NCBI RefSeq assembly: GCF_000718025.1
Contig: NZ_JODS01000031.1
Location: forward strand, 162,751 to 226,750
Direction: 5' to 3'
DNA from: Kitasatospora purpeofusca
GTDB lineage: Bacteria; Actinomycetota; Actinomycetes; Streptomycetales; Streptomycetaceae
DNA: 64,000 nucleotides
The translations under genes were made by a program, and so were the position numbers. This document shows positions 42,727 through 50,763 of this stretch, in pieces; the stretch's first letter is position 1; the number at the start of each line of letters is the position of its first letter. The notes under the pieces were generated by a model, which ran no database searches, was not told the DNA's origin, and saw nothing but the letters and a program-made list of their open reading frames with translations.

Positions 42727-44241
42727 TCACGGTGGTGACTGGCCGCGGGTGTGTTCGGCGGCCAGAACCTCGGACAGGCCGGTCAGCCGGTGCAGGCCGG
42801 CGGCGGCCCGGGCGGTGCGGTGGTTGGCGGCGAGAAGGTCCTGGTGGCGGTGGACGAAGGCCCAGTAGCCGGTGGTGAAGGGGCAGGCGCGGTCGCCGAG
42901 CCGTTCGGTGGGCTGGTAGCGGCAGGGACGGCAGTGGTCGCCCATGCGGTTCAGGTAGGCGCCGCCGGCCGCGTAGGGCTTGGTGGTGATCAGGCCGCCG
43001 TCGGCGAACTGGGACATGCCGACGACGTTGGCGCTCATCACCCAGTCGTAGCCGTCCACGAAACAGCGGTGGAACCAGTCGGTCAACTCCCGTGGGTCCC
43101 AGCCGTGCTGGAGGGCCCAGTTGCCGAGCACCATGAGCCGGGGGATGTGGTGGACCCAGCCGCGGTCGCGGACCTCGGCGAGGACGTGGGACAGGCAGCG
43201 GGCGGTGACGGCGTCGGCGTCCAGGTCGCGGAACCAGCTGGGAAGGGGTTCGTGGTGGCGGAGGCGGTTGGCGTCCCGGTATCCCTCGCCGAGGTGCCAG
43301 TACAGCTGCCAGACGTACTCGCGCCAACCGACGATCTGTCGTACGAAGCCCTCGGCACTGTTGAGCGGTACCCGGCCTGCCCGGTACGCGGTCTCGGCGG
43401 CACGCGCGCATTCGCGGGCGTCGAGCAGGCCGAGGTTGAGCGGGACGGACAGGCCGCTGTGGGCCAGCCACGGGTCCGCGTGGAGCATGGCGTCCTCGTA
43501 GCGGCCGAAGTCGGCCAGGCGGTGGGCGACGAAGTGCGCGAGCGCCTGCTCGGCCTCCGGCCGGGTCGCGGCGAAGCGGCGCGGGCCGTCCCGGCCGACG
43601 AAGGCGACCTCCCCGGCGCGCTCCCAACGGTCCAGGTCGGCTCGGACCTCCTCGTCGATGCCGTCCTCCTCGGGCTCGAACGGGGCCGGCAGCGGCAGGA
43701 CGGTAGCTCCCCTCGGCGGCGGTTCGCGGTTGTCACGGTCGAGGTTCCAGCGGCCGCCGACCGGGCTGCCGTCCGGTTCGACCAGCAGGTGCTCGGCGCG
43801 GCGCACCCGGTGGTAGAAGTCCTCCATGAGCAGCCGCCGGTCGCCGGGCTCGCCCGCCCAGCGGCGGAAGTCGGCGAAGGGGACCAGGAAGCCGCGTGGC
43901 GGCAGTACCGTGACCCGGTCGAGGTCGCGCACCAGGCCGAGGGCAGCGCGCGAGGTCGGGTGGCAGACGGTGACCTGGCGACGGCCGACGGCCTTCCCCA
44001 GGCCCTCGCGGTAGGTGTCGGCCCGGACGTAGCGCACCCGGTCGCCGAGCGCCTCGGCGGCGTGGCGCATCGCCGACAGGACCAGATGCGCCTTGGCCCG
44101 GTGGAACCGCCGTCGGCGCAGCACCGAGCGGGCCTCGATCATGACCACCGGCGCGTCCGGGTCCGGGCCGCCCTCACCCGGGGCCAGGAAGTGCGGCCCG
44201 AGCTGGTCGCCGAACAGCCAGTGCGGGCGCGGGCCGCTCAT
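42727..44241 (-). CDS. Cryptochrome/photolyase of the Fe-S bacterial (PhrB-like) class
   Basis: The 504-residue product has the N-terminal alpha/beta domain (PHWLFGDQLGPHFL, VMIEARSVLRRRRFHRAKAH) and a C-terminal FAD domain with NSAEGFVRQIVGWREYVWQL, YWHLGEGYRDANRLRHHEPL, VDGYDWVMSANVVGMSQFAD GG and TKPYAAGG. Cysteines in RCFVDGYDW, DHCRPCRY and RACPFTTGYW correspond to the ligands of the [4Fe-4S] cluster in PhrB/CryB-type (6-4) photolyases. It uses blue light to repair UV lesions. ATG at 44241 overlaps the stop of the DUF4383 gene (ATGA). Confidence 0.85.
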   Translation of the reverse strand: MSGPRPHWLFGDQLGPHFLAPGEGGPDPDAPVVMIEARSVLRRRRFHRAKAHLVLSAMRHAAEALGDRVRYVRADTYREGLGKAVGRRQVTVCHPTSRAALGLVRDLDRVTVLPPRGFLVPFADFRRWAGEPGDRRLLMEDFYHRVRRAEHLLVEPDGSPVGGRWNLDRDNREPPPRGATVLPLPAPFEPEEDGIDEEVRADLDRWERAGEVAFVGRDGPRRFAATRPEAEQALAHFVAHRLADFGRYEDAMLHADPWLAHSGLSVPLNLGLLDARECARAAETAYRAGRVPLNSAEGFVRQIVGWREYVWQLYWHLGEGYRDANRLRHHEPLPSWFRDLDADAVTARCLSHVLAEVRDRGWVHHIPRLMVLGNWALQHGWDPRELTDWFHRCFVDGYDWVMSANVVGMSQFADGGLITTKPYAAGGAYLNRMGDHCRPCRYQPTERLGDRACPFTTGYWAFVHRHQDLLAANHRTARAAAGLHRLTGLSEVLAAEHTRGQSPP

Positions 44242-44771
44242 ACCGGCCGTCCGGGGAGTACCGGCTGCCGGGAGCCGAGGGGGAGGGCCGGCGCACTTTC
44301 CCCGTCGGCGGGTCGGGGGTGGCGCCGGCGCCAGTAGGGGTTGTCGAGGGGCAGCCTGCCGCTGACGCGGCCGTACATGCCGAAGGTGGCGATCACCAGG
44401 CCCATGACGAAGCTGAAGAGCACGTTCTGGATTCGGAAGGCCAGGATGTTGGCGGGCGAGTCCAGCAGGACGAGGTTGACGAAGCCGCTGAGGACGAACA
44501 GCGCGCCGACGGTGATGTTGACCGTGGAGGCCGCGTTGCCGCCGATCAGCGCGCCCGCGATCAGTACCCCGGCCGTCACCACCGAGACCAGGCTGAGCAG
44601 GCCGTTGCTGGACAGGCCGGCGATCTGCTCGCCGCTGGTGCTGAAGAACGCCAGGCCGTTCGTGAGCCCGAGGCAGCCGAAGACCAGTAGCGCCGCTCCG
44701 CACAGGCCCGCGCCCGCGCGGTAGATCTGCGAGAGGTGACTGTCGACCGGAAGTTCGTCGTGCAGCTTCAT
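44238..44771 (-). CDS. DUF4383 membrane protein
   Basis: The 177-residue product has four predicted membrane helices (LCGAALLVFGCLGLTNGLAF, LLSLVSVVTAGVLIAGALIG, ITVGALFVLSGFVNLVLL, VLFSFVMGLVIATFGMYGRV), matching the DUF4383 layout. Function unknown. It is the first gene of an operon with the photolyase (4-nt overlap) and divergent from the LitR operon, so it is probably light-regulated through the shared 330-nt promoter region. ATG at 44771. Confidence 0.8.
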   Translation of the reverse strand: MKLHDELPVDSHLSQIYRAGAGLCGAALLVFGCLGLTNGLAFFSTSGEQIAGLSSNGLLSLVSVVTAGVLIAGALIGGNAASTVNITVGALFVLSGFVNLVLLDSPANILAFRIQNVLFSFVMGLVIATFGMYGRVSGRLPLDNPYWRRRHPRPADGESAPALPLGSRQPVLPGRPV

Positions 44772-45103
44772 GGTCCGCTCCCGTTCCGAGTGAGTCCGTG
44801 GCCGCCGTGCGGCCCGTAGCTGAAGCGTCGGCTGCGGTGACTTCGCGCCACACTCGCACCGAAGGCGCAGCGTTTCACGGCAGGTGCGGCGGAGTGCGCG
44901 CCGGCCAGTGAGCACCCCGGCGGTACGGCCGGCCGCCGCCAGCAGCGGTGCGCAAACGGTGCGATTGGGCACGGCAGGTGGACAGGACCACCATTCAGCT
45001 CAGGACGCGGCGGCACACCCGCCGCGGCCGACCACCGCTTCGGCGGCACCCGAAAGTACAGCTCCCGGTACCCTCACCGGACTTCCGACATCGGGAGGAC
45101 TCC
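44772..45103. promoter_or_regulatory. Divergent promoter region of the light-response locus
   Basis: 332 nt between the photolyase operon and the LitR operon, with no supported ORF. By analogy with LitR/CarH systems it should contain the B12-regulator binding site and an ECF-type promoter; I cannot point to a definite site. A short word, cggtacc, occurs about 35 nt before the right-hand start. Confidence 0.4.
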
Positions 45104-45322
45104 ATGACCTCCGAGCTACGGAGCATCACCGGCCAACGCGCTGTGCCCGCCAACCCTCCCACCGAGACACCCGAATGCGAGGCGTCGACGTGCTCGGGCA
45201 TCTCGACCCCGGAGCCGGCCGAACTGCACAACGCCTGGCCCTCCTGGGTCCCGCTGCTGGTGATCGCCGTCATGGTGGTGTGCTGCGCGGGCTTCGCGGT
45301 AGGGAGAATCGCCGGATGGTGA
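45104..45322 (+). CDS. Small membrane-anchored protein (72 aa)
   Basis: The product has a polar N-terminal half with two Cys (ECEASTCSG) and a C-terminal membrane helix (WVPLLVIAVMVVCCAGFAVG). ATG at 45104 follows GGGAGGA at good spacing. The stop overlaps the ATG of the LitR-type gene by 7 nt, so it is co-translated with the regulator. It may be a small accessory of the photoresponse; nothing more can be inferred. Confidence 0.65.
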   Translation: MTSELRSITGQRAVPANPPTETPECEASTCSGISTPEPAELHNAWPSWVPLLVIAVMVVCCAGFAVGRIAGW

Positions 45323-46365
45323 CATCGCCCGCCGCTCAGGATGCCCGGCCGCACGCCGGTCGCCCCACCGCCGCCGACCCCCTGGAGGAGGCAGGCCTGC
45401 CGACCGGGGGCGTAGCCCAGCGCCTCGGCGTGTCCCCCACCACGGTCCGCTCCTGGGAACGCCGCTACGGCCTCGGCCCCGCCCACCGCGAGAGCGGCCA
45501 CCACCGGCGCTGGAGCCCCCAGGACATCGCCGTCCTGGAGACCATGTGCCGCCTGACCGCCCGCGGAGTGCCACCGAACGAAGCCGCCAGAGCCGCCTTG
45601 GCCGACCGCCCCGCCGCCGACCGCACCGGCACCTCGGGCCCTACGCCCCCCGAACAGGTCACGGGCCTCCAGGACGGAGCCCGCCGCGGCCCCGGCCCCG
45701 GAGGCAGCCGGGCCCTGCGGGTCGGCACGGTACGACCCGAGTGCCGCGGCCTCGCCCGAGCGGCGGTGCGCCTCGACGCACCGGAAGTCGTCGCAATCCT
45801 GCGCGAAGCCGTCGAGGAGCTCGGGGTGATCGACGCGTGGACCGAGGTGATCATGCCCGCGCTGCGCGCCGCGGGCCGCAAGTGGGCGGCGGACGGCGAG
45901 CAGTACGTCGAGGTGGAGCACCTGCTGTCCTGGAACGTCTCCAGCGTGCTGCGGGGCGTGGCGGTGGGGACGGCGGCGATGCGGCCCGTGCCGCCGGTGC
46001 TGCTGGCCGCCGCACCCGTGGAGCTGCACAGTCTGCCCCTGGAGGCTACGGCCGCGGCGCTGGCCGAGCGCGGGCTGCCGTTTCGCATGCTGGGCGCGGC
46101 GGTGCCGCCGCGGGCGCTGCTCGACGCGGTCCAGCGGATCGGCCCCAGGGCCGTGATGATCTGGTCCCAGGACCGGCACACGGCTGACCTCGAGCTCCTC
46201 GGCCGTGCCGCCGCGAGCGTGTGGGGTCCGCGCGGCTCCCGGGGCGGGGCGGTCGTCGTCGCTGCCGGCCCGGGCTGGGGCCGCGCCAGGCTGCCGGCCG
46301 GCACGGCCGCCCCCCGTACGCTCGCGGATGCCGTCGACCTGCTCGAGCAGACCGTCACGGGCTGA
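45316..46365 (+). CDS. litR: LitR/CarH-like MerR-B12 photoreceptor regulator
   Basis: The 349-residue product has an N-terminal MerR HTH (GGVAQRLGVSPTTVRSWERR, YGLGPAHRESGHHRRW) and a C-terminal region like cobalamin-binding domains: GRKWAADGEQYVEVEHLLSW (W190, the capping Trp, and the VEHLLS helix), then APVELHSLPLEATAAALAER with H238 at the place of the lower axial histidine. The His following the capping Trp in Thermus CarH (WH) is Ala here. Adenosylcobalamin would make it a dark repressor released by light. It is divergent from photolyase and upstream of a sigma/lipid gene cluster. ATG at 45316. Confidence 0.8.
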   Translation: MVTSPAAQDARPHAGRPTAADPLEEAGLPTGGVAQRLGVSPTTVRSWERRYGLGPAHRESGHHRRWSPQDIAVLETMCRLTARGVPPNEAARAALADRPAADRTGTSGPTPPEQVTGLQDGARRGPGPGGSRALRVGTVRPECRGLARAAVRLDAPEVVAILREAVEELGVIDAWTEVIMPALRAAGRKWAADGEQYVEVEHLLSWNVSSVLRGVAVGTAAMRPVPPVLLAAAPVELHSLPLEATAAALAERGLPFRMLGAAVPPRALLDAVQRIGPRAVMIWSQDRHTADLELLGRAAASVWGPRGSRGGAVVVAAGPGWGRARLPAGTAAPRTLADAVDLLEQTVTG

Positions 46366-46467
46366 CCTCCGGAGATCCCGTTGCCGGCGGGCGGTGCGGC
46401 CCGGATCGTCGAGGGGCTCGACCGCCGGGCTCCCGCTGCCTCCTCAGGCCCCCTGCGGGGCGAGACC

Positions 46468-46716
46468 CTCGCCGACCGAGGAGGTCGCCCAGGAGGTGAT
46501 GTTCGAGCTGTGGCGCACGGCCGCCCGGTACGAGCCGGAGCGCGGTGAGGTGATGGCGTGGGTGCTGACGATGGCCCACCGGCGGGCGGTGGACCGGGTG
46601 CGGACGGCGCAGGCGGCCGCCGACCGGGAGCAGAAGCGTACTACCGGGGGTACACCTACCCCGAGGTCGCCGAGGTGCTGGGCACCCCGCTCGGCACCGT
46701 CAAGACCCGGATGCGG
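46468..46716 (+). pseudogene. ECF sigma factor (LitS/SigK-like) with deletions
   Basis: Sigma-2 is visible in one frame from about 46468 (TEEVAQEVMFELWRTAARYE, then MAHRRAVDRVRTAQAAADRE), and sigma-4 in another from about 46638 (YYRGYTYPEVAEVLGTPLGT, VKTRMR). The ~50-residue linker between them is missing, the N-terminal ~40 residues are absent, and the last helix is cut where the anti-sigma sequence begins. The consequence is a frameshift at about 46637 and loss of sigma-4 from the main frame. It cannot work as a sigma factor. It lies right after litR. Confidence 0.75.
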
Positions 46717-46717
46717 C

Positions 46718-47437
46718 ACCCTCACCGGCGCTTACGCGACCCACGCGCTGCCCGAGGAGGAACGGGCCGCGTTCGAGCGGCACCTCGCCCGGTGCCCGGC
46801 CTGCGCGCAGGAGGTCGCCGAGTTCGAGGCCACCCTGTCCCGGCTCGGGACCGCCGAGTCGGGACGACCTTCGCCCGGGCTCAAGGCGGCGGTGATGGCG
46901 GGAATCGGTGACGTGCGCCAGCTCCCGCCCCTGACCGGTCCCGCCGAACGCGGGCGGCGGACCTCGTGGCCGGCCCGGCGGTGGCGCGAGCTGGCGCTCG
47001 CGGCGTGCCTGGCCCTGGCCACCGCGCTGGGAGCGGTCGCTGTGCAGCAGCACGACCAGGCCCAGCTGGCCCTGGCCCGGGCGGGCGCCCTGCGCGATCA
47101 GCAGGCCGCGGTCACGAGCCTGCTGACCGCCCCGGACGCGCGCACCACCACCGCGGCCTCAGGGACGGCCGTCGGCACGGTGGTCTGGTCGGCGGGCCGC
47201 GGGCAGGCGGCGTTCCTCGTCACCGGCATGCCCGTCCTGCCCCGGGGACAGACCTACGAGCTGTGGTTCAGCGACGGCGGCACGATGCGCCCGGCCGGCC
47301 TGCTGCCCGCCGACCACGGACAGCTGCTCCTCACCGGCGACATCAACGGCGCCGTGGGCGTGGGGGTGACACAGGAACCGTCCGGAGGTTCCGCCCAGCC
47401 CACGGGGCAGCCCCTCATGCTGCTGTCCCTGACCTGA
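46718..47437 (+). CDS. RskA-type zinc anti-sigma factor, fused to sigma debris
   Basis: From about 46718 the frame reads TLTGAYATHALPEEERAAFE, RHLARCPACAQEVAEFEATL, the ZAS motif (H-x3-C-x2-C) of anti-sigma factors. A membrane helix follows (LALAACLALATALGAVAVQQ), then an RskA-like periplasmic domain (AAFLVTGMPVLPRGQTYELW, MRPAGLLPADHGQLLL). The normal start is missing. The same frame continues upstream through the sigma-2 remnant (possible starts at 46495 GTG or 46498 ATG), so if translated it would be a sigma-2/anti-sigma fusion. Confidence 0.7.
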   Translation, partial: TLTGAYATHALPEEERAAFERHLARCPACAQEVAEFEATLSRLGTAESGRPSPGLKAAVMAGIGDVRQLPPLTGPAERGRRTSWPARRWRELALAACLALATALGAVAVQQHDQAQLALARAGALRDQQAAVTSLLTAPDARTTTAASGTAVGTVVWSAGRGQAAFLVTGMPVLPRGQTYELWFSDGGTMRPAGLLPADHGQLLLTGDINGAVGVGVTQEPSGGSAQPTGQPLMLLSLT

Positions 47438-47776
47438 CCCGGCCACCGCCGGTCCGTTCCCGGGGCAGGGCCCGCTCGTGCCGGTCCCGGCCGCCGCCCC
47501 GGCCGGCGTTCGGCGCGCCGTCACCAGCGGCCGAGCCGGCCGAGTGCCTTCCGGTGGCCGACGAAGCTCGCGGCCGCCTCGGCCGGCTGCCGCAGGCTCC
47601 CGTCCTGGCCGCGCCCGCAGGGCTCCCGATGTCCCGCACGCCGCCCGCTCGTGCGGTGCCGGCAATCGGCCCGGACGGCTCGCCCACATCCGGAGCAATC
47701 CGCTGCCCCGAGCGCGCCGAACGTCGAGCAAGGGGAGGGCACGTGACGGCGCCCTTCCGTACAACAGGAGGGCACC
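47438..47776. other. Gap of about 340 nt before the amine-oxidase gene
   Basis: No supported gene. Should hold the promoter of the lipid-modification operon (start 47777). A minus-strand frame with CSGCGRAVRADC is Cys-containing but otherwise unsupported. Confidence 0.4.
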
Positions 47777-49111
47777 ATGGCTGGAACCACCCGGCAGACG
47801 ACTGCGGACTCGTGGCGATACGGTCGCTCGGGGCGCGGCACAGTGGCCGTGGTCGGGGCCGGTGTCGCCGGCCTGACGGCCGCCTACCGGCTGCAGGGCG
47901 CGGGACTGGCCGTGGAGTTGTTCGAGGCCGACGGGCGGCTGGGCGGGCACGCGCACACCCAGCACGCGGTGGGCGCCGACGGTCGGGCGGTGGCGCTGGA
48001 CACCGGGTTCCTGGTGCACAATGAGCGGACCTATCCGCACCTGGTGAGCCTGTTCCGCGAGCTCGGGGTGGCCACCCGCGACAGCGACATGACGATGTCG
48101 GTGCGCTGCGACGGGTGCGGCCTCGAGTACGCGGGCGCGCGCGGCCCGGCCGGGCTGGTCGCCCAGCCCGGCGCGCTGCTGCGCGGGCGGTACCTGCGGA
48201 TGCTGGCCGAGGTGCCGCGCTTCCACCGCCGGGCCCGCGCGCTGCTGGCCGCCCCGGAGGCGGGCGATCCGACCCTCGGTGAGTTCCTGGCGGCCGGCGC
48301 CTTCTCCCGCTACTTCGTCGAGCACTTCATGACGCCGGTGGTGGCCGCGGTCTGGTCGTGCGCACCGGACCTGACGGGCGAGTACCCGGCGCGCTACCTG
48401 TTCGCCTTCCTGGCCAACCACGGCATGCTGTCCGTCACGGGATCACCGACCTGGCGCACCGTGGTGGGCGGCTCGCAGACCTACGTGGCGAGGATCGCCG
48501 AGCAACTGAGCACGGTGCACCGCGCGGTGCCGGTGCGGGCCGTGCAGCGCCACGACGACGGCGTCACGGTGACCACGCAGGACGGCCGGGGCACCGAGGC
48601 CGACGCCGTGGTGATCGCCACCCACGCGGACCAGGCCCTGCGGCTGCTGGCCGACGCCACCCCGGCCGAGCGCGAGGTCCTGGGCGCCTTCCGCTACTCC
48701 GTGAACCCCACCGTCCTGCACCGTGACGCCTCCCACCTGCCGCGAGCCGCCCGGGCCCGGGCCTCGTGGAACTACCGGACGGCGGGTTGCGGTGACAGTG
48801 CCGCGGGCGTGCGGGTCAGCTACCACCTCAACCGCCTGCTGGGCCTCGACACCGTGGAGCAGTACCTGGTGACGCTCAACGAGGACCCCGACCGGCCCGT
48901 CCCGGACGAGCACGTCGTCTCCCGCACCGTGTACGAACACCCGATCTACACCCGAGAGAGCGTCGCCGCCCAGACCCGGCTCCCCGAACTGAGCACCGGG
49001 CGCACCGCGTTCGCCGGGGCCTACCACGGCTGGGGATTCCACGAGGACGGCTGCCGCTCCGGCCTCGAGGCCGCCCACGCCCTGCTGGGGGCCGGGGTGA
49101 GCGCGCCATGA
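47777..49111 (+). CDS. FAD-dependent amine-oxidase-type oxidoreductase
   Basis: The 444-residue product has an FAD-binding Rossmann motif (VAVVGAGVAGLTAAYRLQGA), the second acidic element (LFEADGRLGGHAHT, the GG motif), and a C-terminal FAD/substrate segment (RTAFAGAYHGWGFHEDGCRS G). Proteins of this kind, next to DUF1365 and CFA-type methyltransferases, belong to a conserved lipid-modifying cluster seen in sigma-E/ChrR and LitR regulons. GGAGGG precedes the ATG at 47777. The stop overlaps the DUF1365 start (ATGA), so this is the first gene of a tightly packed operon running to 53559. Confidence 0.85.
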   Translation: MAGTTRQTTADSWRYGRSGRGTVAVVGAGVAGLTAAYRLQGAGLAVELFEADGRLGGHAHTQHAVGADGRAVALDTGFLVHNERTYPHLVSLFRELGVATRDSDMTMSVRCDGCGLEYAGARGPAGLVAQPGALLRGRYLRMLAEVPRFHRRARALLAAPEAGDPTLGEFLAAGAFSRYFVEHFMTPVVAAVWSCAPDLTGEYPARYLFAFLANHGMLSVTGSPTWRTVVGGSQTYVARIAEQLSTVHRAVPVRAVQRHDDGVTVTTQDGRGTEADAVVIATHADQALRLLADATPAEREVLGAFRYSVNPTVLHRDASHLPRAARARASWNYRTAGCGDSAAGVRVSYHLNRLLGLDTVEQYLVTLNEDPDRPVPDEHVVSRTVYEHPIYTRESVAAQTRLPELSTGRTAFAGAYHGWGFHEDGCRSGLEAAHALLGAGVSAP

Positions 49112-49473
49112 CCGCGCCGCGCCCCTCCCGGCGCCACCGACGGCTCCCGCTCCACCGATGGCTCCCGCTCCACCCGCATCGTGGGGGCGCCGCCCGGTAC
49201 GAGTGCCGCACGTCCCACCTGCGCACCGCTCCGGTATGCCACGCCTTCAGTTCCGCCCGTACCCGCGGCTGAAGGCGGTCGCCCGTCCGCGGCGACCGTG
49301 CGCGGAACCCGCCGGACCGCCCGCGGCACCACGCTGTTGCGGGCCGCCGTGACCCACCCGCTGTCCACGCTCGCGGTCAGCGCCCGCACCGCTACCAGGC
49401 CGTGCGGCTGCGGCCGCGCGCCCTGCTCGTCCACCCCCGCCCCGACCGCACCCCCGGAACAGGATCTACCGCC
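49108..49473 (+). pseudogene. DUF1365 protein gene with large internal deletion
   Basis: ATG at 49108 overlaps the previous stop and opens a 54-codon frame containing RYECRTSHLRTAPVCHAF, the N-terminal DUF1365 motif (Y-x-V-x-HxRxxPxxHxF). It then stops at 49272. Near the end, another frame reads LLRAAVTHPLSTLAVSAR and a further one RYQAVRLRPRALLVHPRP, the C-terminal DUF1365 motif. A full gene would be about 750 nt; here only 366 nt remain, so some 380 nt are missing. A 15-nt direct repeat (ggctcccgctccacc) lies in the 5' part. Confidence 0.7.
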
Positions 49474-50763
49474 ATGACCACGCACGTTGAAGCCCTCGCA
49501 CCCGGCGCATTCGCGACGGCGGATCCGCAGCACTGGCCCGACGTGGCCCACGTCCCCCGCGCACCGTTCAAGGCTGCGGTGGCCCGAAGCCTCCTGCGAC
49601 GCGTCGCCCGCAGGCGGGGCCTTCGGGTCGAACTTCCGCACGGACGGCTCCTCGGACCCGCCCCGGCCGCGGCGCCGGTGCTGCGCCTGCACCGGCCCGA
49701 CGCGTTCTTCCACCGCGTGGGCGCGAGCGGGCTGATCGGCTTCGGGGAGTCCTACCAGGCCGGGGAGTGGGACTCGCCGGACCTGGTGGCGCTGCTCACC
49801 GAGCTGGCGACCGCCCCCGAGACGCTGGTGCCCACCGGCGCCCAGTGGCTGCGCCGCCTGTACGTCAAGCGGCCACCGGCCGGTGAGCTGAGTACGCCCG
49901 ACAACGCGCGCACGAACATCCACCGGCACTACGACCTGTCCAACGAGCTGTTCGCGCTCTTCCTCGACCCCACTCTGTCCTACTCCTCCGCGGTCTTCCC
50001 GACCGACCCGGCCGGCGCACCCGTCGCCTCCTGGGCGAACCTCGCGGAGGCCCAGCACCGCAAGATCGACCGGCTGCTGGACCTGGCCCGGGTCGGCGTG
50101 GGCAGCCGGGTGCTGGAGATCGGCACCGGGTGGGGCGAGCTGGCGATCCGCGCGGCCGCGCGCGGCGCGCGGGTGGTCAGCCTGACCCTCTCCGAGGAGC
50201 AGCTGGCGCTGGCCCGGCGCCGGATCGCCGAGGCCGGTCTCGCGGATCGGGCCGAGGTGCGGCTGTGCGACTACCGCGCCGCCGAGGGCGAGTTCGACGC
50301 GGTGGTGAGTGTGGAGATGATCGAGGCGGTCGGCCGGCCGTTCTGGCCCGCCTACTTCGCCACCATCGACCGTGTCCTGGCCCCCGGCGGCCGGGCGGCA
50401 CTGCAGGCCATCACCATGCCGCACGAGCGGATGCTGGCCAGCAGCGGCACCTACACCTGGATCCTCAAGTACATCTTCCCCGGGGGCCAGATCCCCTCCA
50501 CGGAGGCCATCCGCCAGGCCACCGCGCGACACACCAGCCTGCGCGTCGCCGCCTGCGACTCCTTCGGCCCGCACTACGCCCAGACCCTCCGGCTGTGGTG
50601 CGAGCGCTTCACCGAACGGGCCGACGAGGTGGGCGCGCTCGGCTTCGACCAGGTGTTCCAGCGCATGTGGGAGCTGTACCTGGCCTACTCCGAGGCCGGG
50701 TTCGCCGCCGGCTACCTGGACGTCCACCAGATCCTCCTCACCCGTCCGGAGCCGACCCGATGA
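49474..50763 (+). CDS. Cyclopropane-fatty-acyl-phospholipid synthase family methyltransferase
   Basis: The 429-residue product has the CFA layout: an N-terminal lipid-binding region with RVGASGLIGFGESYQAGEWD, the motif HYDLSNELFALFLDPTLSYS, the SAM site VLEIGTGWGELAIRAAARGA, then VVSVEMIEAVGRPFWPAYFA and IPSTEAIRQATARH. It methylates unsaturated membrane fatty acids using SAM (ring formation, a methyl branch or a furan precursor). ATG at 49474. The stop overlaps the next CFA-type gene (ATGA). The tandem pair suggests two successive methyl-transfer steps. Confidence 0.85.
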   Translation: MTTHVEALAPGAFATADPQHWPDVAHVPRAPFKAAVARSLLRRVARRRGLRVELPHGRLLGPAPAAAPVLRLHRPDAFFHRVGASGLIGFGESYQAGEWDSPDLVALLTELATAPETLVPTGAQWLRRLYVKRPPAGELSTPDNARTNIHRHYDLSNELFALFLDPTLSYSSAVFPTDPAGAPVASWANLAEAQHRKIDRLLDLARVGVGSRVLEIGTGWGELAIRAAARGARVVSLTLSEEQLALARRRIAEAGLADRAEVRLCDYRAAEGEFDAVVSVEMIEAVGRPFWPAYFATIDRVLAPGGRAALQAITMPHERMLASSGTYTWILKYIFPGGQIPSTEAIRQATARHTSLRVAACDSFGPHYAQTLRLWCERFTERADEVGALGFDQVFQRMWELYLAYSEAGFAAGYLDVHQILLTRPEPTR

